A DNA stretch of 64,000 bases from Ectocarpus siliculosus (GCA_000310025.1 FN649751.1:2830787-2894786); one strand, 5' to 3'; counted from the stretch's first letter, positions 1-12,900 are shown. Notes: generated from the letters alone by a model not told the origin. Made by a program: numbers and translations.

Positions 1-76
1 AGTGCCCGCCCCCCCCCCCCCCCCCCCTCCCGCACGAGCCCGATGTTTACGCGGCGCCTCCCTCCGGAGTTCCTAC

Positions 77-213
77 CTTGTACAGTTCCGCCCAGATGCG
101 CCTGCTCTGTCCCTTTTCGAAGAGCTCCGCCCTCTTCAGACCCCTCTCCTCCCACGCCTTGGGCGCGTTGGTGTCCCCCTCCCCTTCCCCGTACGTTTTG
201 CGCCCAACCTGCC

Positions 214-244
<31 letters not shown>

Positions 245-3200
245 GCGCACAGTGATGAACGGTGACGATTGACCAGAGAAAAAAAAAAGAACCAATGAAG
301 GGAACGTCAGAACGTGCCACGCAGCAGTCCGCCAGCACCAGTACTGGGCGAGCAGACATGTGGCTCGACCTACCACGCCACGCTGCATGACCGGTAGATC
401 TCCCTAACCTTTCCTTTCGGGAGATTCTTGGCGCCAACATGCTGAGGGGAGCTAGTCTGAGGCCACAAGGTACTCGTGTGAAGAGAGGTGCGGCTTTTCT
501 ATGGCACCACTCGGTCTGCGCTGTGATCGAAAGTGCAGCGTCAGCGAGCAGCAGCCGTTTCGTATCGACGCCTTGTGAGTGCATGCGCGTGATTAGCGTT
601 TCTTCGACTTTTCTTTTTGTGTTCACCTCGGCCGAAGCGAGCAAGGTGGACAGGTCGTTGACCCCGCCGCCGAGTTTGGGCCGCTTCCGCCTCCTCCCGT
701 TGGCGAGCACGTCCGAGTAGCTCTCCGTCTCCAGCAGGTTCATCCTGCTCACCTGTTCCACCCACGGGGGAATGAGGGAAGGAAGGTTGGCCACGGGGGG
801 AATGAGGGAAGGAAGGTTGGCCACGGGGGGAATGAGGGAAGGAAGGTTGGCCACGGGGGAATGAGGGAAGGAAGGTTGGCCACGGGGGAATAAGGGAAGG
901 AAGGTTGGCCACGGGGGAATGAGGGAAGCAAGGTTGGCCACGGGGGAATGAGGGAAGGAAGGTTGGAAGAGCACGCGGAGCAAGAGACGCCGCCCAGTTA
1001 CAAAATTAGTCAATTATTTTGTTGTCCGTCCAACAAGTACATTCACGAACGACGCGTCACTGGTCAACGAGTCCGAGGTCAACTCCGGCTCACCGCGACT
1101 CCTTCCTTCCTACAAGTAGGTGAGGTATTTCTACAGGCACAAAGACGTTGCCGTGCAAATACACCGGTACACCTCGAGAACGTCGGCAAGAACGAAAAAA
1201 AAGAGGAAAAGTTCGTGATCCTTGCCATTTTCCTTTTGAGTTTGGCGTCCTCCACGACGAACCTCATGATCGGGACATGGACATCCCACACAAAGTCACG
1301 GACAAAGTCTTCGTGGTGATTGCTACGCTGGGTGGAAGCTGGGGTCGCGCTGTTTACCAAGGGCGGCAATACTGGGCCACGCGCGCCGTAGAAGAGTGAG
1401 ACACCCTTGGCCAAAATGCAATATACACCGAGGGCACCACACTAAACACGCAAGACGAGATGCCGAACATCCGTAAAATACCTTGTCCGGCTCTTGCAGC
1501 AGCCCCATCGGGAGCTTTTTCCGCCTCAACACGACGCTGTACGGGTCCGTGCTCCTGTGTACGGCGGGACAAACACAGCGGCCGCAACGAGCGCGCGAGT
1601 GGGTGAGTGTTGTTAGAGGCCGATCGCCAGGGCGCCCCGTGGCCGGGGCGTGTGGTAGGGGGGGGGGGGGGGTAGCGTCAGACGCAACCGCCGGCCTCAG
1701 ATGGCGACAACTACAGACCAAGGGGGTGCCCTTCACCTTCGCCACCACCGCTGTCAAACCATACAGAGGCTGAGAGAGGGGGGAAGGAGAGGGCGGCAAG
1801 CCACAGACAGAGATCGACAAAGGGAGCTACTAAATAGCCCTGCCACTTTGCCATGGGTGTGGCCGCCGCAACTCAATGCTCGTCACGGGGTGACATCCAA
1901 AAACTTTCAACCCCCTGTCGCACTACTACTCTGCGACCGAACAGAATACCCTTTCCAGCCCACCCCAACCCTTCCCCCCTCGCCCACACCCCGTACCCCC
2001 TGCTCACCTAGTGCTCATTTCCTCGCGGAACTTGTCAAGCTCCTCCTGCTTGATGACTCGGGTGTTGCCGAACCATCTCCGGTCGGGGGCCACGCGGCCT
2101 GTTTGAGGCCAAGAGGGTAGACGAGAAACATACGCCGACACACAAGTTATTCCTCGCAATTGCATGCTATATTGCAGCGCAACATGCAAACCTAAGTCAA
2201 GAAACGCGCGAATATAGCAGTGGCGCTCTCCTCGTCGTTGTGAACGGGCATGCAGTCACACCAGAGCCCCAAGGGGCGAGTTACACCGATACATTTTCTT
2301 CCGCGCACGAAAACTCGCCCAAGCATTTCTTACACGCACCCGCGGGTTTGGCGCGGACGGGGCCCACGGGTAAGAACGAGGGAGAACCCACCTGTTTCGG
2401 CCGTGATGGCCTGATCGCCGGAGCGGTTCTTCATCATGTAGGCTCCTCCGACTAGCTTCCCCTTCTTGTCCCGAATGCCCTTGGCCTTGTACATGTTGAG
2501 ACGGTTGATCGTCGCCTGTGGTTGCATAGGTTTCATTGCACGGAGGGGGGTCGTCGGGGGAAGCGATAAGCTATCATCGAGATGAATCGACGGATACTTG
2601 TTGTACCGCCGTGGCGATGTGAATATGCATTTCCTACGAAGATTGTCACCTTTACGAACCACCTGGAATCCAAGTGCTCAGTAGTACCAACAACAGCTGA
2701 GTGTTTCTGCCGATGCCAATTGGCCACCGCCGCTGACACGGAGTTCCAAGAGGCGGTGGTTCGAGGAGGTGGTGCAGCATGTGTATCTTGCGTCTCATGC
2801 ATACGATAGTAGGGATGTTTGGAGATGTACCCTTGTACATCACAAGCCGGGTGCCTGGAGCCGTGTACGGCACCTGCTACGCCTCGCGTTTGGGGCTCTC
2901 GATTGCGTGTCAGCTGGTATTCGTATTCATGTATTTACAGCACTCGATGAACCACTGCATCGATATGGGAACAGGTCATCTATTGCCTCCAGTGAGAGGA
3001 ACGAAGGCTTGCAGCAGTGTTGCACGTGTGTGGTGATGATCCGCCAAATGAAATAGACCGTCGAGAAAGCCAAGACAACCTTTCGATAGCGCCGCTCTGC
3101 CACCCATGGTGTCTGTAAAACCATGAAATCCGCCCCACATGGCTATTGTATCATCTCCTACCGCAGTGCATGTATTCCTCGGGCAAAACGGTGTACAAAC

Positions 3201-3570
3201 AATGGGAGCGATGCTTTGAGATACACCAGTTTTGACTACGTAATAAGCAACGTTGATTCCACAGAGCACTTGGTCACGAGCTCTATTCTTGTTGGTTGGT
3301 GAGGGCTATCGCCAGGGGAAGCGAAGCGTCCTACACCAACAACGCGCGACAGCAACAACCAGGACACTCACAGCTGTAGACGTGTAGCACATGTGTGCGT
3401 ATATATCCCCAAAGCCACCCAAAGTTCGAATCATCCGCTTGCATTGGCTGCCGACTCACCTTGTCCCGAAGGTTGCCGCCATTGGCTTTGAGGCCATCCG
3501 TGCTACGGTGCGGATTGGCAGAGGACCCGGACTTGGACCTCATGTTGAAACCTTTGTGCTTAGGAGGCAT
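77..3570 (-). CDS. NOG2: Nucleolar GTP-binding protein 2 (NOG2/GNL2), N-terminal part, truncated by window edge
   Basis: Six exons read on the minus strand: 3570-3460, 2515-2392, 2098-2008, 1554-1482, 752-627 and 208-77. Phases match at every junction (0,1,2,0,0), giving 219 codons before the window ends. The start ATG at 3570 gives MPPKHKGFNM, a basic NOG2-type N-terminus; an in-frame ATG three codons upstream is also possible. Family landmarks in order are ATINRLNMY, RRWFGNTRVIKQ, DPYSVVLRRKKLPMGLL, the RRKRPKL segment (NGP1NT domain) and KGQSRRIWAELYK. NOG2 proteins are circularly permuted GTPases of the nucleolus and nucleoplasm that act as a placeholder in pre-60S maturation before Nmd3 binding. 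The GTPase motifs themselves lie beyond position 1, so catalytic integrity cannot be judged. The joined exons follow the human and yeast proteins without gaps, so identification is firm. Confidence 0.93.
211..244. repeat. (CCG)n trinucleotide run in a NOG2 intron
   Basis: About eleven CCG units lie immediately upstream (minus-strand sense) of the acceptor of the NOG2 exon 208-77. Predicted alanine, arginine or proline repeats across it are artefacts of intron translation. Confidence 0.85.
762..966. repeat. 29/30-bp minisatellite, seven copies, at a NOG2 3' splice site
   Basis: Seven head-to-tail units start at 762, 791, 821, 851, 880, 909 and 938. Each reads CCAC-G(5/6)-AATGAGGGAAGGAAGGTTGG with one or two substitutions. 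On the NOG2 strand the array is C/T-rich and ends about 8 nt before the acceptor AG at 754-753, so it supplies the whole polypyrimidine region of that intron. Confidence 0.95.
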
Positions 3571-5974
3571 GGTTACCACCTTTCTGCCGACAAACAGCAG
3601 CAGTAGCTTGGCAGCTCAGCGGTGGCTGCAGATGCGGCAAGAGACGCACTCGTTTCTCTTTGCTTTTGGACACACGAAGGTGGCTCACTGCTTCCCCAAA
3701 GCTTCTAGATGTCGAGCCTTTGAAGCAACGGGCAGCACCACCGCCGTCAGTGGGCAACGTGTGTGATAGTGGGTAGCACGTCACACAGCGAGATAAGCAC
3801 TGGTTGTCCGCACCATATAGAGACCCATCAAGCACAAAACGGAGCTTTGGGGAGCTCCGTGTTTCTTTGAGTGAGTATTGGTACCCCTCCTCGCCCGGAG
3901 GCTCCGTGAATCACCGCGGCACTCAGCAACGTTGGTCGATGTCGTGCTGCGCATCACACACACAGCCTCTTTCTTCTCTACTAGGTGAGCATGTGGGCGT
4001 AGTTGATGACGTGCAAGACTCGTGCCGTCTTGTTCGAGAGTTGTATTGCGCAGTGCGACAAAAACTCGTCGAACAACACTACCACTGATGATGTTGATGT
4101 TTTGCGTGCCTCCTCGGGTGGCGTCGGCGAACACGAACACCCCGTATGTCCCTGTTGGGCGTGTTGCCCTTGGTTTCCAAGTACATGTTGCCGTCGCGGT
4201 TGCCGACAGCAATGCCGGATGGTTCTGCTTATGTATCGAGCTGGCGGTGGAGGATGCGACTTGTTTGGCTGCCTGGGAGAGAGACACGCACAGAGCTCGC
4301 CAGACCCCTCCAATCCCCAGCTCTCGTCGTTGCCGAAAAACACACACACACTCACTTTTAGCCTTTTAGGTTGTGTCCGACCTGTACCGCCGTACCATAC
4401 TCCGTAGGCGAAAGCGATACCGCGCTTCGCCTGTCGTGGAAGGATGTTGTTCTAGTGCTCGCGAAAGTGTGAAGCAGATTCGACAAGCGGAATAAATTCT
4501 TGGAATGTCTTCTGCTACACACACGGTAACAGTTTGCCTTGTGTGCGGTATGTACCTCTCTTGGACGACAACAACCCTCGGCGTCGCTAAGTATTTAGAC
4601 TATTAATAGTGAGGCACGTTTGTCTGCCTATAGGCCAAAGCTCCCCTCGAGCGCAAAGCTGCGCCTGCGCTTTACTCACTGAATGTAAGCCGAAAGTGCA
4701 GAGCAATAATTTGCCATCCTTTCACAAGATCATACCGGTAAGTGGTTGCGAGGGTGTCGACCTGATGGCACTACTTTCTACCGCGGCAATGTAGTCTATG
4801 CGGTCTCGTGTCGGTCTACAGATTACCCCGCCCTTTGACTCTGTACTTCTGTGCACTCCTTCTCAAAGTCGACGTTAGCCAGCCCTCTTCTTCTACACCC
4901 CGCTACTGCCGACAGCATTCAGTACAGCCCCCACCCGCAGCACGCCCTCTTGTGCGTGCACAGTAGTGAAGTGTGATGGTACTCGTACTTATCACGACAG
5001 GTGTCGACAGGTGTCCCAGGCGTGTTCATCCAAATGATGCCGTCATTAGCGTAGCGATCTCTGCGGCCTTTCAGGCATCATCGGCTGTCCGTAGCAGAGT
5101 CCCCTTGACCCTTGTTTCGTATCCCGTCGGCTAACATCGATGGTGCGGCGGTTGTGACGTTCCTCACCGCTAGTTCTCTTTGTTTTATTTTTCTCGGTTT
5201 CTCTAGGGGGATTGTCGATGCTTACGTGAAGACGACACACGGGGTGTGTTGAGTTACTACTGCACCACAATGTTCTACATATTAGTTCGACGCGTCCTTG
5301 ACGCAGCCGGGCACACAAATTAGTTCGCAAGGAACATGAGTTAGATGCGCAAACGAGCGGCAAGCAATGGACTTGGTTCGCACAAAAAATTCATGCCTGT
5401 ACAAAGCCGGCGCCTTGGGTAGCTTGGTAAATTTACTGGGGGTGGATGGGCGTCGCTCTTCGTTTTTTCATGATGCAACGACGAACGACACATGATTTGA
5501 GTGCAGCGATGGAAGCACAACATTCCTACATATGCATATGACCGCTCCAACGTTGGCGCGCTCGGTTTTAATTTTTCACCTCCATAGTGACTGCTCTTTC
5601 TCGTCCAAACAACGACGCAAGGCACTAGATATTCTGCTCGTCTGATTGAGTAGGCCTGTGTGCCGTTCCCGCACTCACCGGTTGCCCGCAGTGAAGAAAC
5701 ACTGGGTGCCGACCCACCCGTCCCTACGTGGTAGGGTAGGCAGGCCCAATTGGTCCCAGAGTGTCCTCCTTTATTTTTCCACGTTAGTCGAGCAACCGTT
5801 TGTCCTCGGTAGCATTCACGCAACTCCCCGTTTTTGTCGAGTTTGGCATCTTACACCAACGGACGGTGATCAATAACGCAACATATCGACCTTCGGCGAT
5901 TGCATGGTGCATGTCATTGGATTGTTTTCCGCGTGTCAGGTACGCGAAGTAACAACAACAACGATATATCAACC
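3571..5974. other. Intergenic region between divergent NOG2 and COX-like genes; one unassigned possible exon
   Basis: This 2.4-kb interval should contain the 5' regions of both flanking genes. Most of it shows no coding signal I trust. One short minus-strand stretch, 4084-3981, has an acceptor (CATCAG), 33 protein-like residues including LFDEFLSHCAIQL and a TAG stop. It could be a terminal exon of a small unrecognised gene. I found no partner exon upstream and assign no function. Confidence 0.4.
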
Positions 5975-6148
5975 ATGGCCGGGGGACCCGCGGAGATGAA
6001 GGTGCTGGGCATGTTGTGGAAGCAGGCGGCGACCGGCATCGCCATCGGCGCATCGGCGGCCTTCGTGTACTACCAGGCCGTGACCAAGCAGGACGCCATC
6101 AAGATCGACGCGTACTACGCCAAGCAAGACGCAGCCGCCAAGCAGTAA
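5975..6148 (+). CDS. Small single-pass membrane protein, COX5c/COX6c-like cytochrome c oxidase subunit (tentative)
   Basis: A 57-codon open frame starts at an ATG in a strong context (ACCATGG) and ends with TAA at 6146-6148. The product starts MAGGPAEMKVLGMLWKQA, followed by one hydrophobic segment (residues about 19-34, ATGIAIGASAAFVYY), then a charged tail with KIDAYYAK. The MAGG start, the lysine before the membrane helix, the GIAIG motif and the Tyr-containing tail resemble plant COX5c and animal COX6c. These are single-helix nuclear-encoded subunits of mitochondrial complex IV, imported without a cleaved presequence. Similarity is short, so another small inner-membrane protein is possible. 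An intron may lie in the 5' UTR, since TTTTCCGCGTGTCAG at about 5926-5940 is acceptor-like. Third-position GC is high, as in neighbouring true exons. Confidence 0.6.
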   Translation: MAGGPAEMKVLGMLWKQAATGIAIGASAAFVYYQAVTKQDAIKIDAYYAKQDAAAKQ

Positions 6149-9100
6149 CAAGGAGAGAGAGAGGCAGTCACACCCACTCACTTGCTAGCAGTTCCAATAT
6201 CAATGACAGCAGAGTCGTGCTTTCTGTCGGTGTGCTCGCTGGGGTTGCGCGTCTCTGTTGGTTGTCTTTAGTCTGGTTTTGTCTCTACATGCGTCCGGTG
6301 ATGCTGCCGTGAGGCGGCTGTCGTTGTTTTTTTATCTGGTGTTTTTGTGCGTAGAGGGAAGGCAGAGGCCGGCTCGTGCTGGAGAAGCAAGGTTCGCGCG
6401 TGTACCGTGGAAAAATGTCGGCGAAGGGCGTGTGCGTCGGCACTGCTGTCGGCGATTGTCCAGCGGCTCGAGGGTTGGGGGCTTCCACCGGTTGGAGCTG
6501 CTCGTATTTGTTTGGGAAAAAAGTTCGGAACCAACGGTAGCGAAGGATCTCGGGCGCCCCTTTGGCCGTCATGCGTGCAAGCGAGGCAGAAAAGTCGTGC
6601 TTTCTGAAGACGTGGGGACGAGTGTCCTTGAACGTTGCTTGCAACGAAGCCTACTAGACTATAAAGTAAATCAAAAACACGAATGAGAGGGGATTCTTTG
6701 GGGGGCTCTGTTGAATGCCGTACATCTGATCATCTCCATGTGATACACCTACTCCTTGTTGTGCGCGTCGATCGTCACGCAACGACTCACTATGTAGCAA
6801 GCATTGTCTTGGGTACGACACAGGACAAACAGACGTGTAACGTGTGCCCCAAGCAAGCCCAAAAGTGTTCGCGTTGGAGGTATAGCGATTCCTTCGCAAC
6901 TTTAGTCCATGGTGGGTGGTGCCCAAGACACGAGATCGGTTCCGATGGCAAGCACCATGTACTTCCAAGTGCATAATCAAGACATCTACGAAGCCTACAA
7001 AGAGTGGGTGACGTCTCTCGCCCATTCCAAGGGGGCGTGGAACAAGCGTAGTGAGGTAGAGAGAGCAGTTTCTGAAATGCTTTCTCCTTCCCCTCGTGGC
7101 ACACATTCTAGAATTTCCGTTGTTCGTTCAAGAACAACTCCTAGATGCATTGATCATCGGCGGTGTTGAAGTCGGTTTGAACGTTTGAACCGGAAAGTGT
7201 CTGTTTCATGTTTGGCGTATTTCGCTATCCAGCCCCTGTCCCCTGTCAGATGTGAGCGTCCACGGAGGCGAACTCCTTGTACCAGCCGCGCGCCCCCTTC
7301 TAGCCGCTCGTCGGATAGGGCCTGCTGGCTCCCTCACACTCTCACACATCTTCGCGCTTGTGTTGTGTGACACACCCATGGCGCCCATGATGACTTCTTT
7401 GAGATGCGTGGCGCAGCGACCTGCACAAGGCTGCAGTTTGTTGAGGTACGACGATGGTCTAGAACGCGTTTTGGAAATCGCAAGTTCTTGTTCAGCAACG
7501 TCCTGCACACAGCAGCAGGTGCTTGCTTAGCTTGGCTCGACGGTTGATTTTCTCATGACGGCGATCCAGCACCAGCAGCGAAGCCTCGGTTTGGTCTGTA
7601 ACTGGTCGTTGCTGTTTTGCTGTTTGCCGTCAGTGCTACTTTGGCGGGAAGCAGCCAGCAGCAATAGATATGTAGTATATGCTGCATCTCTCTGGAGTCC
7701 CCTGTGTGCGGTTGTCAAGCGGGGTGTTTCCTCCCTTCCGCAAGAAGCCTACCGCTGTACAGTACCTTCCTGGTTCCTCGTGCACCGCAGTTGCAGCGTA
7801 GCACCTACAACAGGTGTTGGCAGGGTTTGTAGCCATGTGTGCTCACGAGCGAAATCTGGCAGTTCAAAGTTAGTTGCACCGCCGACTTTACCCTCCATGT
7901 CTCCTCTCTCATCTCTCGTGCCCTGGTATCTCCTCCCGAGTCTAACCTTTGTCTGTTGGTCTTGAGTTTAAAATGCGGTGCATGATATGTGAACATCATT
8001 TCGGCATCGTATGCTGATCATCAGGGATCGGTCACACATAGATATGCACATGCGTAGCGCTATGAATAGCATGGGGGGAGCTTCCGCAGCTTGTTTTGCG
8101 GGAGAGCAAGGCCTGCTGCTGCACCGTATGCGTATCGTAGGTGACATGACATTGGATACCACAGGACCGATTTTAAAAAGCTCGATGGTTCTCCAGCAAC
8201 AACAGAGTGACAGAGCGCTCAAAAAGGGTAAGGTTGGAACCGTCTCGCCGAGGGTTCCTTTCCAAAATCATCGTTGAATTTTGTGTCGTCTTCGTCGTGG
8301 AGTAAATAGTAAATAGTCAGTTTACCGTGTGAAATTCGGTCGAGGGGGTGTGATATCTTACATCACCCGCGGCAAGCTTCGCCGTCGGCTAAATCTACCG
8401 TAAGTGCTTTCGGTGTAGTACCCCATGCACCGCTGCTGCTGTACAGCAGTACCAACAATGTAGCGGCGAACACACGTGCTTCTGGGCAAGAAGCTCCCCT
8501 CGGTAATCATGCACCGCATGAGCCGCACGAGCATGTACCGCTACCCTCGATCACGACCAAGCCCCCCCTCCCCGCCCTACGGAACCCCTACACACGTGCT
8601 TTGAAAGCGTTACAAAGTTTGGAAGAGGCTGTACGAACATACTCTTTAGAGTTTCTCCCATGGGGCGATCGTAACGATGTCGGGAGGAGTTTCGCAGGAG
8701 ATGTCATCCAAAATTGGGGGGATGTGAGGCAGGGTACTGGCACGTGTGTGGAGAGACAGCACGTTTCACCGTCAACGACAGTGAGAAGGTGGAGCAACGC
8801 CCTAACCATCTTCTCGTTGGCCTCGGACGTGCTGTCTCTCTGCACGTGCCAGCAGCTTCCCTCCCCGATTTAGGATGACTACTCCACCTGCTGCGAAACT
8901 TGTCCCGACATCTTCGCTGGCGTACGCCGGCATCCCTTGCAAGGAAGAAGCTCTATGCCAGTGTTCTTGTACCCTCAGAGCCGGGTATACCTGTACAAGG
9001 CTCCCCTTCAGGAGTTAGGTGACTTGTCTCCCGGGGGCGACGCAAGAGGACATACATGCCAAACGTCGTCACCACGCGGTTGTGCGTACAACCTGCAGAA

Positions 9101-9918
9101 CTTGCCTGGAATTTGCATCATGTGCGGGGTATTTTTTTTCTCGCACTGACTTTTGGCGTGTGCTTGAGTGTGTGCTTTTAGGCTATTTAGTGGCGTCTTT
9201 GCTGCAGGTCCTACTGCTGCAATCCACTGTGTTTGATCTATCACTCTTACGTATTCGTGTTACCATGGTCTGTGGAACATATGTGCGTCGGGCAGGCATC
9301 AAAAGTCTTCCTGTTTATACGAAACATTTTTCTTTTGCATTTCTTGCGAAGGCTTTCTTTGCGCGGAATATGTCCCCAGGGTGTAGGGCAACTGCTAGAG
9401 TCAAGCACACGCGCCACGGGTGGCTGGCGGTCCTCGGGCGTGCGCAGTTATGTACCGACGATCCCTTGCGTGCCCCTGACAAGGAAGCGAGAGAAAAGAC
9501 TCGCTTCCGCCAGCAAAATATGTCCTACAGCACGAAAACACGCGAAATGGTGTGAACTACAGCGAGAGCGAGTCTCGTGTATGGCTTGCATTGTAGTTTC
9601 TCAGGGCATGAAACAGGAATAGAAGAGAGTGCCCTACACAGCAGGCCGGCGTGTCCTTGGGGGCACTGCAACTCAATCCAAAATCTACCATATGAGGTAG
9701 TTAGGTCCCTTCATCCACGGAACATGAAAAAAACGTCCTTACATAACTCCGACTACACACGTGTGGACACCAACAGATAACACACCCGTTTTTGCACCAA
9801 CGGCCCACCCACTCATCGTCTTCTTCCTCGCCCCCCTCTCTGTCGTCTGTCTATTCACCGCCCGCCCCCGTTCGTCCCCACTGCTACATACGCACAGGCG
9901 TAAATGGGTCCTTCTCAG
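6149..9918. other. 3.8-kb gene-poor interval before the RCC1 gene
   Basis: It begins with the 3' UTR of the COX-like gene. I see no exon chain supported by family similarity. Around 6790-7040 there is AT-richer, repeat-like sequence with weak similarity to 36800-37010 (shared spaced words such as TTTGTAGGCTTC on the minus strand), suggesting an old dispersed repeat. The missing 5' exon or exons of the RCC1 gene must lie at the right end of this interval or just beyond. An ATG-rich open stretch at 8011-8230 followed by AAAAAGGGTAAGG (donor-like) is one candidate, unproven. Confidence 0.45.
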
Positions 9919-12900
9919 TAGAGGTTTGTCTTCCGCCGGTACCGGCGGAGATAGCGGCGGTGGTGGTGATGGTGCTGACTTTGGTGTGCGGGTTTGGGGG
10001 CACGGCACCAAGGGGCAACTGGGAATCGAGAGCGAAAAAGTAAGCCTTGCAGCGGGATCCCGGTCTACATAGGCGAGCGGTAGAACTGCTGCTGTAGTTG
10101 CCGAGTCGTGGCTGATTCTTTGGGTTTCAAAGAGGCAGTCGAACAAAGGCTTGACAACAGCTTGGGTCAAGAATCCTGATGCGAAGGTAATACGCGCGGC
10201 AAGCAATCACCGCCACACTGGATGTCACACCCTGCCCTCCGCGCACTCTTTTCTGATTTCCTCCGCGTCTTGCTTTCTGTCGCATTTCCTCAGACTCTAT
10301 CCCCCCCCCCCACCTCTTTTTTTTTATCGCTGTCCCCCCCCCGCCGACGCCGATGCAGCTCCCGAACAAAGAAACCCTCATGGGCCGCCTCGGGCGTGAG
10401 AAGGCGACATCGACACCCACCCCTCTTCCCGGTTTCGAGGCGTCGGGGGCAAGGACCGTCTCTTGCGGCTCGGAGTTCACGGCCCTGGGTGAGAGCCGAG
10501 CCCCGCGACGCCGAACAGCGTCGCAGGCGGGGGTGGTAGGGTACAACCACTTTTTTTTTTACCTCGGTAAATTTCGGTTTTGCGTGGGTTTGGCTTGTAT
10601 GTGTTGTCGTTTCTTCGCTTTCTTTGTGCGAGGTAGATGCATGGTAGAATTTGCGTTCGGGTCTCTTCGGGATCAAGATGTATTTGTCAGAATTGCTGTA
10701 GCGTCCGTGTTCGAGAGCAAGCAATGTTTCGTGTTTTACCTACTCTTGGCAACTGCGGTACGGTAGGGTACCTTTCGTCAGCCAAGATCTCCGGGGATGA
10801 CTTGGCGGGAGGGGCGTTCCCTTAAGTTTTTTCCCGGACCTCACATCCCCCCTCCCCCCCCCCCCCCCCCTGATCAGTTTTGGTTCATCCTCGTGAAACG
10901 TAGCCTCGGCCGGCAAGAATCCGGCATATCGCTCCGCCGTCCCGGCATTGTAAGGATGCGAGGTCAATGATCCAACGACTACGGCATTCGTTTACATGAG
11001 AGTACACCCCTTCGACCTCTTTGACTTGACGTGATATTTTGCAACAATTGTTGTTTCTTTTGTTCTGCGGAAAAAAAAACCCGACCGTGTGTGGCAGTTA
11101 CAACCGAGGGTAAGCTGTTGACGGTCGGGACAAACAGCAAGAAGGGGTTGCTGGGTCTCGGCATCGTGGACGGGAGGAACCGGCACAAGATGACCGAGGT
11201 CCCGGCGCTCAAGGGCGTCGATGTGGTCTCGGTGGCATGCGGGTGAGAGGACGAACGAGAAGTGATGGGCGTACAGGGTGGCGGCGGGGAGGGGGGGGGG
11301 GGGGGCGTACTCATTTGTTGCTTGCCGTAGTCATTTGACCATTGATCACGCGTCCCTTTCGAGACGGAGCACCGTTCCTACACCTACTCGAGACACCACC
11401 GACATTTGGGAGCTCTTTACGTTTCTGCCACAAACTCCATAAAAATTTCTTGCACATCTTATCCCCGTCCTCTAGGGCTTCTTGTGCCCACCATCTATCC
11501 CCAATTATCGCGATCGTTTTTTCGCTGTTGTCTAATTTACCAAACTTGTCCATGTCACACCCTCTCTGTCTCATTTCCTCCTCGAGATCCTCTCTTTCCT
11601 TCTTGTACAACTCACACTCCCCAACTATGTGGGGTCTACTCTCCTCCGATTTGCCACATGGTCATGTGTGTCTATCCTCCTCTTCCTCTCTCCTTCGGCT
11701 GGTATACCTCTTCCTCCGTTCTGGCAAGTTCAGATCGCCTACTCGAAATTGCAATTTCAGCTTTTTCGCGTAGTCCATGGGGCCGTCCAAGTACGTCTTC
11801 ATCCCTATCCCTTCTTTCAACTTCCCGTATATCTCCAAGTGGTCTTCGCTTCGTATCTTCTTCCGAAGGGTTGCCTCCTCCCTACTTTCTAGCATCTCCT
11901 TGACTTTCGTCTTGAACCCCCCGAACCCTTCCGTGTCCAACGTCTCCTCCTCGTCTCCTATCTCCTTCCAAACCTTCTCTACCACCTTGTCCCATCTGAT
12001 TCCCTTCTTCCCTGGAGTCGCTTTTCCCCAAGCTGCGTTGTCAACCATGGCTGGTAGTCTATCGTCCGACATTCTACTTACCTTGTACTGCCAATTCAAC
12101 TTCTGCATGTCTCTCTTTGTTTTAAGAAAGGGAGGGGGGGGGGGTGTACTCATAGTCGTGCATGCCGTAGTCGTTTGACCATTGACCTCGCATCCCTACA
12201 AAGCCGGGACGGAGCACGCCGGGTTCTCACCGGACCAGGCTCTCACATCACCAAGCGCGAAGCGCCGTGAGGTATTTGGCGAGTCGCATGAAGGGTGAGC
12301 TGCATCCTGCTAAGGGTGTTCGGCATCTTGTGCTTACCTCCTTGCGTACGGATGACAGCTACGTATGACTTAATTTATTTTCTGGTGCTTTCACTTCCAG
12401 AGACAGTTGTAAGCACTGTGTAACTGCCTCGAGGAAGCTTGACCATTTTAACACAACGTGGTGCGATCATCCCCCCTTGCGCGGAGTGAGGTTTCTCGAC
12501 CCCGCACAACATGATCTACTCGACCACCATTATGGTTACCGCAAAAAAAAAAAAACAGAGGTAAAAAAAAAAAAAAACGGTAACCTGGTTGCCGAGTTCA
12601 CGAAGTGAATTGGCTTGTTTTACAACGTCGTTGCCAAGCGACGAAAACCCAATCCCGATGGCAAACACCGAGTGGGGGGCTTGTTTTACAACGTCGTTGC
12701 CAAGCGACGAAAACCCAAACCCCGATGGCAAACACCGGGGAGGGGAGGGGGGGGGCTTTCTTCGTCGTCTGGTTGGGGCGGTTCAACGTGTGCTTGGTAC
12801 ACGTCGACGGATGTCGCTCCTGACGGGAGGTCGTGTGCCGGCCGTTTCTTATCCCTGAGGGTCGAAGGGAACAGATTGCAAGGCGTGTGGTTGTTGTATC

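Noticed and set aside
541-931. Pro/Ser/Phe-repeat frames over the minisatellite
   Set aside because: They are translations of the 29/30-bp array in a NOG2 intron; no gene context.
762-966. CRISPR-like array
   Set aside because: Units are contiguous with no unique spacers and lie in a eukaryotic intron.
1079-1414. Open minus-strand frame between NOG2 exons 4 and 5
   Set aside because: Joining exon 1554-1482 directly to 752-627 restores the NOG2 alignment (LLQEPDK to VSRMNLLETES) in phase with no gap, so this is intron.
6909-7169. Plus-strand frame containing MASTMYFQVHNQDIYEAYKE
   Set aside because: No splice chain or family similarity; the region weakly resembles 36800-37010 and looks like a dispersed repeat.
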